64,000 nucleotides of DNA from Flavobacterium defluvii. GTDB taxonomy: Bacteria > Bacteroidota > Bacteroidia > Flavobacteriales > Flavobacteriaceae. Position numbers and translations under genes: made by a program. Below are positions 1-7,850 of this stretch, in pieces (positions within the stretch are counted from its first letter, which is position 1; the number at the start of each line of letters is the position of its first letter). Location: contig NZ_FQWC01000012.1 in assembly GCF_900129555.1 (NCBI RefSeq), forward strand, positions 1-64,000. The letters run 5' to 3'. The notes beneath the pieces are model-generated. The model was not told the origin of the DNA, did not search any database, and saw nothing but the letters and a program-made list of their open reading frames with translations.

Positions 1-100
1 TCTAAAATCTAAAATCTAAAATCTAAAATCTAAAATCTAAAATCTAAAATCTAAAATCTAAAATCTAAAATCTAAAATCTAAAATCTAAAATCTAAAATC
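1..100. repeat. Heptanucleotide tandem array, unit TAAAATC, about 14 copies
   Basis: The first 100 bases are an uninterrupted 7-bp tandem repeat. It runs to the stop codon of the minus-strand DUF2490 gene, whose TGA overlaps the last two repeat bases. Shorter arrays of the same unit occur before hemL, before the PspC gene, before the short TPM gene and in the tRNA cluster. The array may continue to the left of the window. Confidence 0.97.
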
Positions 101-836
101 AAATCTTACGATCAATTCTATGATAAAAAGTAAAACGAATAATATCACGATCATAAAAATCTACACCGCTGGCGCGTCTTTGAAAACTCTTTAAATATCC
201 TAATTCCAATCCAATATTGGGATTTATATGATAGCGAAGCGCGGTGTAAAAACGATTTTGATCGAAAGTATTTCGTTTATTGTCTTTTCCAAAGTTGAAC
301 ATTATCTCATCAGAAATTGTTCCTTTTAAACTTTGTTTTTCTTTTTTCCACAAATCAAAAGTTGACTGCATTCTATATCGAAATCGATAGGCAAATGAGA
401 AATCATCAAGTAATTCAGTTTTGGTAGATTTCTGCATAAAACGTTCTTCAAGCTGAAAACGATTATGAAAAGTAATTTTTGCAATATCATTTATGAGTGT
501 AACATCTTGCTGGATACGATATTCTGGAACCGAAAAATCAGGATCATTATTTGGGTCCTGAGTATTTACGTTAAAATAAGCAAAACCGCCACCAAGATCA
601 ACGAGTTTTGTTGCCCGATATCGACCTTGAGCTCTTATTACAAATAAATTTTGATGGATAGGATTAACAAAACTTCGATTGTCAAATTCAGAATGTAAAG
701 CCCATTTTTCGGTTAGAGGCAAAATATTATAATAACGAATCCAGGTCAGCGTTTGCTGATCTGTTTTTTTTATACTTTGTGCCGATAAAAAAGGACTTAT
801 TAATCCTAAAACAATTATTAATTTGAAAATCTTCAT
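99..836 (-). CDS. DUF2490 family outer-membrane beta-barrel protein
   Basis: A 245-residue protein with a clear signal peptide (about residues 1-19, ending LSAQ). The rest is alternating aromatic/polar strands typical of an outer-membrane barrel. The overall pattern fits DUF2490, a Bacteroidota family of small barrels of unknown function: early WxRYYN segment, repeated RYR/FRYRMQ strands, and a C-terminal strand ending YHRIDRKI. The gene stands alone on its strand: the next gene upstream on the same strand ends 165 bp away behind a terminator. Its stop codon abuts a long heptamer array. Family call is from sequence pattern only; function is not known. Confidence 0.82.
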   Translation of the reverse strand: MKIFKLIIVLGLISPFLSAQSIKKTDQQTLTWIRYYNILPLTEKWALHSEFDNRSFVNPIHQNLFVIRAQGRYRATKLVDLGGGFAYFNVNTQDPNNDPDFSVPEYRIQQDVTLINDIAKITFHNRFQLEERFMQKSTKTELLDDFSFAYRFRYRMQSTFDLWKKEKQSLKGTISDEIMFNFGKDNKRNTFDQNRFYTALRYHINPNIGLELGYLKSFQRRASGVDFYDRDIIRFTFYHRIDRKI

Positions 837-939
837 TCAAATGCTAAATTCAGGCTGCGAATATATACAAAGCAGATTTGATTTATAGAAGAATAAAAAT
901 TGTTTTAAATACTAATTTGTGATTTCGGTCTTTTGTAAA

Positions 940-974
940 TAAAAAAACGAGATACGTATTAAACGTATCCCGTT
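940..974 (-). terminator. Intrinsic terminator of the TonB-dependent receptor gene
   Basis: Read on the minus strand, an 11-bp stem (AACGGGATACG with CGTATCTCGTT, one G-T pair) around a 7-base loop is followed by seven T. It lies 27 bp downstream of the receptor stop codon. Confidence 0.85.
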
Positions 975-1000
975 ACTTTAGTTTTTAGTTTTAATTTTTA

Positions 1001-3547
1001 TTATAAGTTGTATTTTAGTGTAATTCCGTATGTTCTTTGATCACCTAAAACACCTGCATATTGTCCTGCATTTCCTCCTGCCGGTAATAATTGCTCATAA
1101 TAATCTTTGTTTAAAAGGTTACGTCCCCAGAAGTGAACTGATAAACCTTGTGTTGCACGGAAACCTAAGCGAGCATTAAAAATCGCATATCCCTGTACAA
1201 CTAAATATTTTGAAGCCGAAGGGCTTGAAGAAAATTCAGAACGAGCGTAAGAATCAACAGCAAGGAAAACCTTTCCTGCGTTTCCAAAGAATTTTGCATT
1301 ATCAGAAAGTTCACCTCCTAAAGATCCAGCCCATCTTGAAGCTCCTGGAAGATTAGTTCCGGAAACATCTTTAAAAGATACAGGTGCTCCGGTTTCTTCT
1401 AAAGGAAGTGGTGCGTTTGTAAATTTTACATAAGTACCATCTGTATAAGTTACAGCACCGTTTATAGTTAAATTTGAACTCACAACGAAGCTTCCATCTA
1501 CTTCAACACCTTGTACGCGTACTTTATCTGCGTTTGCAAGATAACCACGGTTTACCCCTAATTCAGCAGCCTGAACGTTAGTTTGGAAATCTTTAATATC
1601 TGTTTTAAATAATGCTATATTAAAGATTGAATTTCTGAAAGGAGAAGTTTTTACTCCAACTTCATAATGGTATACTTTTTCTGGTTTAATAACCGCTAAA
1701 TTAAGTAATGGCTGGCCTTTTGAATCTGTTGGAAGTCCGGCAACGTTTACACCAACTGGTTTGTAGCTTTTTGCAAAAGTTCCATAAGCGTTGATTTTGT
1801 CTGAAGCCTTAAAAGTAACCGTAATATTTCCAGAAAAATCAGTGTTATCAGTACTAGAATCAAATGCCTGATCAGAGTAAACTAATTTTTTCAAAGCCAA
1901 TAATTGCGGATCCGTTGTTTGTAAACCTCCGTATGTTGTACGCGCATAATGAGCATCTTTTTTATCAAAATTATATCTTAAACCTGGTAAAAGGTGAAGA
2001 CGATCTGTAATTGCCCAGTCAATTTGCCCAAATACTGCTGCACTCGAAGCTCTGATTCTGGCATCTGTTTTAATTCCGTAACCTTCAAATAATCCAGGTG
2101 TTTTCCATAAGTTACTTGTAGTACTTTGAGAAAATCTCCATTGTGCGTTTCCAGATTCTTCAGTTCCATCTGTTTGAGATGTTTGATCGATAAAGAAAAC
2201 TCCCGCTACACCACTAATTTTAGAAGTAATTTGCCCTGCGTATCGAACTTCCTGAGTAATTTGTGTTTGTCTTGTTGGGTTTTGAGATTTAGCCAATACT
2301 TGTAATCCTGTAAAATCTCTATCATTTGATGGATCCCAGTTCCAAAAACGCCATGCAGTTGTCGAAGTAAGTGTTCCGGCTCCAATTTTTGTATCAATGT
2401 TTAAAGAGAAACCTCCCATATCCTGATTTGAGCGCCATGGTGTATCATGATCAATTTTACGATCAAAAGCATTCAAGCTCGGAAGCTGATAATTTAAATC
2501 GGCAATAATGGCATTAAACTGACGGTAAGCAGCTCTTTGTGTTGGAGCAACACCAGCTACAACCTGAGCATATCCATCAGGGCGCTGTGTTGTAATATCA
2601 GCAGCAAAAATAACATTTGTATTTACAGTTGGGGTCCAAAGCAATTGACCTCTAAGTCCTTGATTACTTAAAGTGTTTGTTGGTCTGCCTGTTACGATAT
2701 TATCAACCAAACCATCACGTGAAGTGCCTGAGAAAGATAATCTACCTGCTACTTTTTTACCTAAGGCACCAGTTACAGAAGACTTAGCCTGAAGGAAAGA
2801 ATAATTTCCGTAACTAACTTCAAAATCAGCACCAGAAGTAAAACTAGGTTTGCGAGTTGTAATATTGAAAGCTCCGGAAGTTGTATTTTTTCCAAACAAA
2901 GAACCTTGCGGACCACGTAAAACCTCGATTTGTTCTACATCAATAAAATCAAGAGTTGTCGCAGCCGGACGTGCGTAATACACACCATCAACATAAAAAC
3001 CTACACCCGGATCAATTCCGTCATTTGTTAATCCGAAAGGAGAGCCTAAACTTCTAATATTGATACCGGTATTTCTTGGGTTAGAAGAATATAACTGAAC
3101 CGAAGGAACTAATTCTTTAATGCGGTTTACATTAAAAGCACCGGTTTGTTCTGCTTGTTTTCCTGTAATAACAGAAATGGCAATTGGCACATCCTGAACT
3201 TTTTCAATTCTTCGTCTTGAAGAAACTACAACTTCAATAAGTTCATTTTCTTCTTTTAGTGCAACCTGAATTGGATTTACAGGAATTGATGTAACTTCAA
3301 TTTCGGCAGTTGTATATCCAACATACTGAATTAAAAGTGTCAATGGTAATCTTCCTTTTGTATCGATTACGAATTTACCACTGTTGTCTGTTAAAGCACT
3401 GTTTGTAGTTCCTTTAACCACCACGTTAACAGCTTCTAAAGGAATGTTTTCACTTGTTGTTACTACACCTTCAATGTTTTGAGCAAATGATATAGAGAAA
3501 GTTAGAAAGAATAATATTGTAAAGATATTTTGTAAAGATGTTTTCAT
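1001..3547 (-). CDS. TonB-dependent receptor with N-terminal carboxypeptidase-like domain
   Basis: An 848-residue outer-membrane active transporter. In order: a signal peptide (about 1-22, ending SFAQ), a CarboxypepD_reg-like beta-sandwich (about 23-107, GVVTTSENIPLEAVNVVVKG), a plug domain (about 115-230, containing DVEQIEVLRGPQGSLFGKN), then a long 22-strand-type barrel ending TYGITLKYNL. The plug is the iron-complex/vitamin receptor type. There is no neighbouring SusD gene, so a SusC-type polysaccharide role is unlikely. A Rrf2 regulator is encoded upstream on the same strand. The substrate cannot be read from the sequence; a siderophore or other small chelate is the usual case for this architecture. 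Confidence 0.93.
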   Translation of the reverse strand: MKTSLQNIFTILFFLTFSISFAQNIEGVVTTSENIPLEAVNVVVKGTTNSALTDNSGKFVIDTKGRLPLTLLIQYVGYTTAEIEVTSIPVNPIQVALKEENELIEVVVSSRRRIEKVQDVPIAISVITGKQAEQTGAFNVNRIKELVPSVQLYSSNPRNTGINIRSLGSPFGLTNDGIDPGVGFYVDGVYYARPAATTLDFIDVEQIEVLRGPQGSLFGKNTTSGAFNITTRKPSFTSGADFEVSYGNYSFLQAKSSVTGALGKKVAGRLSFSGTSRDGLVDNIVTGRPTNTLSNQGLRGQLLWTPTVNTNVIFAADITTQRPDGYAQVVAGVAPTQRAAYRQFNAIIADLNYQLPSLNAFDRKIDHDTPWRSNQDMGGFSLNIDTKIGAGTLTSTTAWRFWNWDPSNDRDFTGLQVLAKSQNPTRQTQITQEVRYAGQITSKISGVAGVFFIDQTSQTDGTEESGNAQWRFSQSTTSNLWKTPGLFEGYGIKTDARIRASSAAVFGQIDWAITDRLHLLPGLRYNFDKKDAHYARTTYGGLQTTDPQLLALKKLVYSDQAFDSSTDNTDFSGNITVTFKASDKINAYGTFAKSYKPVGVNVAGLPTDSKGQPLLNLAVIKPEKVYHYEVGVKTSPFRNSIFNIALFKTDIKDFQTNVQAAELGVNRGYLANADKVRVQGVEVDGSFVVSSNLTINGAVTYTDGTYVKFTNAPLPLEETGAPVSFKDVSGTNLPGASRWAGSLGGELSDNAKFFGNAGKVFLAVDSYARSEFSSSPSASKYLVVQGYAIFNARLGFRATQGLSVHFWGRNLLNKDYYEQLLPAGGNAGQYAGVLGDQRTYGITLKYNL

Positions 3548-3795
3548 TTTTATATTAAGTATATGTGATTAGTAGAATTTAAAATAAATTTTTTTAAATC
3601 AACATATACACATTAAAGATGAATTTCTTTTTACAGAAGCAGAAAGCTTTGTTTGTTTATTTTGCAAAAGTTTTGATACACCTGATGAACTAAAATGTAC
3701 TTTCATGAGTTAAAATTTTGTAAATGGTTTGTTAATTATTTTTGGCAAATATATAATTAATTCTATCGATTTACTAGACTTTAGGAAATATTTTT

Positions 3796-4209
3796 TTATT
3801 TTTTTACTAATGAGGCGATTGTGATGCCTTCCATAGCCTTTAAAGTTTTGTCTCTAATAAGCATTAAACCGTGACGCAGACTGCATTCAGACTCGGTTTT
3901 ACAGTCAGAACAAGGCTCATAGAAATTTAAAGAAGCGCATGGCAAGAGTGCAATTGCACCGTCAAATAATCGGTGAATTTCTGCCAATGTGATGTCATTT
4001 TTTGATTTTATCAGATAATATCCGCCAAATTTTCCCTGTTTACTACTCACAAAACGTCCTCGTTTTAAGTCTAAAAGAATCTGTTCTAAAAACTTTTTAG
4101 GAATATTAGCGCCATCAGCGATTTCTATTGTTCTAGAAATGTGATTTTCGTCTTGTTCTGCTAAATAAAGTAAGGCCTTAAGGGCGTATTTTGCTTTATG
4201 TGATAACAT
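3796..4209 (-). CDS. Rrf2 family transcriptional regulator
   Basis: A 137-residue protein beginning MLSHKAKYALKALLYLA, the standard Rrf2 start. A winged helix-turn-helix occupies about residues 1-75, with the wing motif KQGKFGGYYL. Four cysteines lie at 91, 100, 103 and 109. Rrf2 proteins such as IscR and NsrR use three cysteines in this region to bind an Fe-S cluster, so redox, iron or NO sensing is plausible, but the spacing here (C-x8-C-x2-C-x5-C) differs from IscR. It is encoded upstream of the TonB receptor on the same strand with 248 bp between, so it may regulate that gene. This is inference. Confidence 0.9.
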   Translation of the reverse strand: MLSHKAKYALKALLYLAEQDENHISRTIEIADGANIPKKFLEQILLDLKRGRFVSSKQGKFGGYYLIKSKNDITLAEIHRLFDGAIALLPCASLNFYEPCSDCKTESECSLRHGLMLIRDKTLKAMEGITIASLVKK

Positions 4210-4243
4210 CTATATAATTAATTGTAAAATGTAAATGTATGAA

Positions 4244-4271
4244 TTTAAACTTGAAACTGAAAACTTGAAAC
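4244..4271. repeat. Degenerate heptamer array (TTGAAAC type), four units
   Basis: Four 7-bp units on the plus strand: TTTAAAC, TTGAAAC, TGAAAAC, TTGAAAC. The array lies in the 71-bp gap between the start of the Rrf2 gene and the end of the long TPM gene. Confidence 0.8.
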
Positions 4272-4280
4272 AAAATGAAA

Positions 4281-5096
4281 TTACCAGCTTCCTCCAGAAC
4301 CTCCGCCAGAGAAGCCTCCACCGCCAAAACCGCCACCAAAGCCTCCGCCTCCGCCAGATGATCCTCCACCAAAACCTCCAAATCCACCGCCGCTGCTTCT
4401 GCCAAGACTGCTCAAAAGAATTACATCCATTAAACTTGGACCGCCGCCGCTGCTGCCTGAATTTCCGCCGCCTCTTTTACCTCGTGAAAGTAAAATTAAA
4501 ACAATTACAACAATTACAATAAATGGAAGTATTGGAAAATCTTTTCCTTTAGATTGTTTGCGTTCGCCTTTGTATTTTCCTTTAAAAACATCAAAAAGTG
4601 CATCGGCGCCTTTGTCTAGCCCACGATAATAACTTCCTGCTTTAAACTCCGGAATAATAATATTTCTTGTAATTTCTCCACCAATTCCTGCTGTTAAACG
4701 GTCCTCTAATCCGTAACCAGGAGAAATCCATATTTTTCTTTCGGCTTTAGCCAATAAAATTAAAACACCATTATCTTCTTTTGCTTGTCCAATTCCCCAT
4801 TCATGAGCCCATTTTGGCGTTAGAATTCCAATATCTTCGCCTTTTAAGCTTTCGATGGTAATAACAACAATTTGAGTTGAAGTTGAATCAGAATAACGAA
4901 TTAACTTTTCTTCTAACTGAGTTTTTTCCGAAGCACTTAAAAGATTGGCGTAATCGTAAACAGAAGTTTGAAAATCTGGTTTCTTAGGAATATCAAATTG
5001 AGCAAAAATAGTATTGCAGATAAAAAACGCGATAAACAAAAAGCTAAACTGAAAAATTCTATTGGAATTTGAGATTTTATTATTGGAATTTTTCAT
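4281..5096 (-). CDS. TPM-domain membrane protein with glycine-rich tail (YgcG-like)
   Basis: A 271-residue protein. Residues 1-33 form a long signal sequence ending FAQ. Residues about 42-175 are the TPM/TPM_phosphatase-like domain (SVYDYANLLSASEK, VVITIESLKGED, WGIGQAKEDNGVLILLAK, WISPGYGLED). A membrane helix lies at about 187-204. The C-terminus (about 206-271) is almost pure glycine/serine and ends GGSW. It is last in a run LemA, short TPM, this gene, with only 3 bp to the short TPM gene, so co-transcription is nearly certain. LemA and TPM proteins are widely linked, but their biochemical role is unsettled; an envelope or membrane protein quality role is inference. Confidence 0.9.
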   Translation of the reverse strand: MKNSNNKISNSNRIFQFSFLFIAFFICNTIFAQFDIPKKPDFQTSVYDYANLLSASEKTQLEEKLIRYSDSTSTQIVVITIESLKGEDIGILTPKWAHEWGIGQAKEDNGVLILLAKAERKIWISPGYGLEDRLTAGIGGEITRNIIIPEFKAGSYYRGLDKGADALFDVFKGKYKGERKQSKGKDFPILPFIVIVVIVLILLSRGKRGGGNSGSSGGGPSLMDVILLSSLGRSSGGGFGGFGGGSSGGGGGFGGGFGGGGFSGGGSGGSW

Positions 5097-5099
5097 TAT

Positions 5100-5537
5100 T
5101 TATCCTTTTGAGATTTCGTTAGATAATTCGTTTATATCGTCTTCCTGAGATGGAAAATATTTTTTAAGCTGTTCTCCGGCATTTAAAATACCATCGACAA
5201 TTCCCTGCTTAAAATTTCCGGATTTAAAGTGATTTACCATGACATCTTTGGTGCAATCCCAAAAATCATCAGCAACAAGATCATTAATTCCTTTGTCGCC
5301 GCAAATCACGAAGTTTTTATCATCAACTGCAAAATAGAGCAATACACCATTTTTTAGTTTTGTTTCATCCATTCGCAATTCATGAAAAACTTCTAAAGCT
5401 CTTTCAAAATGAGCTTTAGAAGTAGTTTTTTCTATATGAACCCTAATTTCGCCAGAAGTATTTTCTTCAGCCACACGAATAGCTTCAATAATTTCCTGCT
5501 CTTCTTCCTTGGTTAAAAAATCTTCTACTTTTGACAT
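5100..5537 (-). CDS. TPM-domain protein, short form
   Basis: A 145-residue protein without signal peptide or obvious membrane helix. It carries a TPM domain core (about 10-130: TSGEIRVHIEKTT, KLKNGVLLYFAVDDKNFVICGDKGIND, DGILNAGEQLKKYF). It lies between lemA and the long TPM gene, with 61 bp after the lemA stop and 3 bp before the next start. The gap upstream of its start contains TAAAATC-type repeat units in the sense orientation. It may be a cytosolic partner of the membrane-bound paralogue; this is inference from gene order. Confidence 0.88.
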   Translation of the reverse strand: MSKVEDFLTKEEEQEIIEAIRVAEENTSGEIRVHIEKTTSKAHFERALEVFHELRMDETKLKNGVLLYFAVDDKNFVICGDKGINDLVADDFWDCTKDVMVNHFKSGNFKQGIVDGILNAGEQLKKYFPSQEDDINELSNEISKG

Positions 5538-5598
5538 GTGAAATATTTTAGAGTTATTATTTTAGATTTTAGATTATTTTCTAAAAATGTTAATTCTT

Positions 5599-6183
5599 TT
5601 AGAATTTTACTTCAACTGGTTTGTCTGCACCTGTAGAAGCTTCGAAATATGGTTTTTCTTTATATTCGCTTAAGAACCAATTGTTTGGAATTTTTAAAAC
5701 ATATCCATTGTATGTTTGTACAGATTCGTTGAAACGAGTTCTTGCTGTTAAAATTTGGTTTTCTGTGCTGGCTAATTCATCCTGTAATTTCAAGAAGTTT
5801 TCATTAGCTTTTAAAGTTGGATACTGCTCAACAGAAACTAATAATTTTGATAATGATGAAGTTACACCACTTTGTGCCTGGTTGAATTGTGCCAATTGCT
5901 CAGGAGTTACATTACTTGGGTCAATAGTTACAGAAGTTGCTTTTGCACGAGCTTCGATTACTGCCGTTAGAGTCGACTTTTCAAAATCAGCAGCACCTTT
6001 TACAGTATTTACTAAATTTCCAATAAGATCATTACGTCTTTGGTAAGCCGTTTGAACATTTCCCCATTCTTTGTTTACAGCCTGACTATGTTGTAAAGCA
6101 GTATTTTTAATTCCAATCGACCAAAATGCGATGATAGCAATAAGTGCTACAATAATTCCAACAGGGATTAACCACTTTTTCAT
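5599..6183 (-). CDS. LemA family protein
   Basis: A 194-residue protein with one N-terminal membrane helix (about residues 4-24) and a helical outer domain. Characteristic LemA segments are present: VNKEWGNVQTAYQRRNDLIGNLVNTVKG near residues 37-64, SSLSKLLVSVEQYPTLKANENFLKLQDELASTENQI in the middle, and RFNESVQTYNGYVLKIPNNW toward the end. Length matches the family. It leads the LemA-TPM-TPM run and follows a MerR gene by 34 bp. Membrane topology is clear; the molecular function of LemA is not established. Confidence 0.93.
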   Translation of the reverse strand: MKKWLIPVGIIVALIAIIAFWSIGIKNTALQHSQAVNKEWGNVQTAYQRRNDLIGNLVNTVKGAADFEKSTLTAVIEARAKATSVTIDPSNVTPEQLAQFNQAQSGVTSSLSKLLVSVEQYPTLKANENFLKLQDELASTENQILTARTRFNESVQTYNGYVLKIPNNWFLSEYKEKPYFEASTGADKPVEVKF

Positions 6184-6217
6184 ATTTGTTTTGATTTAAG
6201 TTTATTTCTATTTTTAA

Positions 6218-6550
6218 TTACAATTCGTTTTTGATGTCGTTTAATTGCGTTTTTATGGATTCTAATTTACGTATTATTTCGAATTTATCTAATGTTTTCT
6301 TCTGGCCTTCTTTTAAATGTGTTTTGGCTCCTTCAAGGGTAAAACCTCTTTCTTTTACCAAATGATAAATCAATTGCAGGTTGGTTACATCTTCCGGCGT
6401 AAACATTCTGTTGCCTTTGGCGTTCTTTTTGGGTTTTAGAATGTCAAATTCGCTGTCCCAAAATCGTATCAATGATGCATTGACATTAAAGGCTTTGGCA
6501 ACTTCGCCAATGCTGTAATATCTTTTGTCTTTTGAAAGCTCAATGTGCAT
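6218..6550 (-). CDS. MerR family transcriptional regulator
   Basis: A 110-residue protein with a MerR-type helix-turn-helix at about residues 12-78: YSIGEVAKAFNVNASLIRFW, then KGNRMFTPEDVTNLQLIYHLVKERGFTLEGAK. The short C-terminal helix has no visible metal or drug-binding domain. This compact MerR protein sits between the M23 peptidase and lemA on the minus strand. The gap to the M23 gene is only 44 bp, yet holds a TATTTTTG -7-like element and a perfect dyad, so it may have its own promoter. Target genes are unknown. Confidence 0.9.
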   Translation of the reverse strand: MHIELSKDKRYYSIGEVAKAFNVNASLIRFWDSEFDILKPKKNAKGNRMFTPEDVTNLQLIYHLVKERGFTLEGAKTHLKEGQKKTLDKFEIIRKLESIKTQLNDIKNEL

Positions 6551-6571
6551 GTTTTTGTTTCTAATTTATTT

Positions 6572-6596
6572 CAAAAATAATACTTTTTGTAGTATT
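6572..6596 (-). promoter_or_regulatory. Candidate promoter -7 element and dyad upstream of the MerR gene
   Basis: On the minus strand TATTTTTG (6579-6572) fits the TAnnTTTG -7 consensus, 21 bp before the MerR start. Overlapping it is a perfect dyad, AATACT-N6-AGTATT (6579-6596). No good -33 TTG is visible. It could be an autoregulatory operator or part of the M23 gene's 3' structure. Confidence 0.35.
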
Positions 6597-7572
6597 AATC
6601 TAATGATTGATTTTCCTGGTTTGCCATTTGTGATATTGCCACATATTCTGCCGCCGAAATATTTCCGTAATAGAAGTTCAGCGGATTTACTACATTGCCG
6701 TCTTTATGAACTTCATAATGGCAATGCGGCCCTTCAGATCTTCCTGTGCTTCCTACGTAACCAATTACATCACCGCGTTTGACATGTTGTCCGGGTCTGC
6801 AGTTGTATTTGCTTAAATGCGCGTACAAACTCTCATATCCAAAACCGTGCCTGATCACGACATGATTCCCAAAGCCCGATGCGGTGTTGTCAGCTCGTGC
6901 CACAATGCCATCTCCGGTGGCATAAACCGGTGCACCTGTGTTGGCTGTAAAATCCATTCCGTTATGCATTTTTCGCACTTTCGTGAAAGGATCGATTCTG
7001 TATCCAAATCCGGAAGCAACACGTTTTAAATTTTCATTTCGAACGGGCTGAATTGCCGGAATTGCTGATAACAGATTTTTTTTAGTTCCTGCTAATTTTA
7101 CTATTTCATCCAGCGATTTAGACTGAATAGCCAATTGTTTGGAAAGTTTGTCAACTCGTTTGGTAGTATTCAAAACCAACTGAGAGTTATTATAACCTTC
7201 TAACACTTTATATCTTTCAGAATTTCTAAAACCTGCTTTTCTAATAGAATCCGGAATTTCGGTTTTATTAAAATATACTCTGTAAATATTATTATCACGT
7301 TCTTCAAGAGCATCTGCAGCATCATCAATTTCGTCGAGTTTTTTATTTAAAATAGCATACTGCAGTTTTAAATTTTCAATTTCACGAGCCTGCAGACGAT
7401 CTTTTGGTGTTTCAAAATAAGGCGTATTAATTAAGAGAACAAACACCAGAAACCCGAACAAGGCCGAAGCCACTAAAAACAGTAATGCATAACCAATTTT
7501 TATTCTTTTTCTGGTTTTTATTTTTGTATAAGCCAGATTTTCCGGATCGTAATAATATTTTACTTTCGCCAT
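6595..7572 (-). CDS. M23 family metallopeptidase (membrane-anchored peptidoglycan endopeptidase)
   Basis: A 325-residue protein with a cytosolic N-terminus (1-25), a membrane helix (about 27-49), a coiled-coil region (about 58-92) and a C-terminal LytM/M23 domain (about 185-300). The zinc-binding motifs are intact: H203 and D207 in MHNGMDFTA, and H283 and H285 in HCHYEVH; H252 lies in YAHL. M23 enzymes cleave peptide cross-links in peptidoglycan in the periplasm. The gene is divergent from alaS and heads a minus-strand run with MerR and the LemA/TPM genes. All catalytic residues are present, so it is probably active rather than an EnvC-type activator. Confidence 0.94.
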   Translation of the reverse strand: MAKVKYYYDPENLAYTKIKTRKRIKIGYALLFLVASALFGFLVFVLLINTPYFETPKDRLQAREIENLKLQYAILNKKLDEIDDAADALEERDNNIYRVYFNKTEIPDSIRKAGFRNSERYKVLEGYNNSQLVLNTTKRVDKLSKQLAIQSKSLDEIVKLAGTKKNLLSAIPAIQPVRNENLKRVASGFGYRIDPFTKVRKMHNGMDFTANTGAPVYATGDGIVARADNTASGFGNHVVIRHGFGYESLYAHLSKYNCRPGQHVKRGDVIGYVGSTGRSEGPHCHYEVHKDGNVVNPLNFYYGNISAAEYVAISQMANQENQSLD

Positions 7573-7850
7573 ATTTTAAAATACGCTATTTTTGCAGCTT
7601 GCAAAATAAGTTAGACGAACAAAATCAATAAATGTTTCAATTGTTTGTCGCTTTTTTTCAAGAACAGGTTAATTAGATAATTGGGGCAAATTAGATAATT
7701 AGATAATGCGCAAAATAAGGAATTTATTGTTTTAAACGATAAGTTTTTTAATTTCAATTTTAAAATAAAAGCATCATCAAACAAAGGAATTATCTAATTG
7801 TCTAATTTTCAAATTGACACATTAAATTGACACATTTTTCTAATTTAAAT
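7573..7850. other. Divergent intergenic region with inverted ATTATCTAATT-type repeats and a 13-bp tandem duplication
   Basis: The 278 bp between the M23 gene and alaS hold TTAGATAATT units near 7671-7706 and their inverted counterpart near 7790-7806. The 13-base sequence AAATTGACACATT is repeated directly at 7811-7823 and 7824-7836, just before alaS. Related sequence recurs at 32845-32880 and 32998-33035. No clear -33/-7 pair was found for either gene. Confidence 0.6.

Noticed and set aside
1..100. Array of direct repeats considered as a CRISPR
   Set aside because: The unit is 7 bp with no spacers. No cas genes are near.
4196..4522. Open frames on both strands over the glycine-rich end of the TPM gene
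   Set aside because: They come from low-complexity glycine codons read in other frames and show biased composition only.
7827..7850. In-frame start eight codons before the chosen alaS start
   Set aside because: The added residues come from a tandem intergenic repeat, and the protein from 7851 begins as AlaS proteins normally do.
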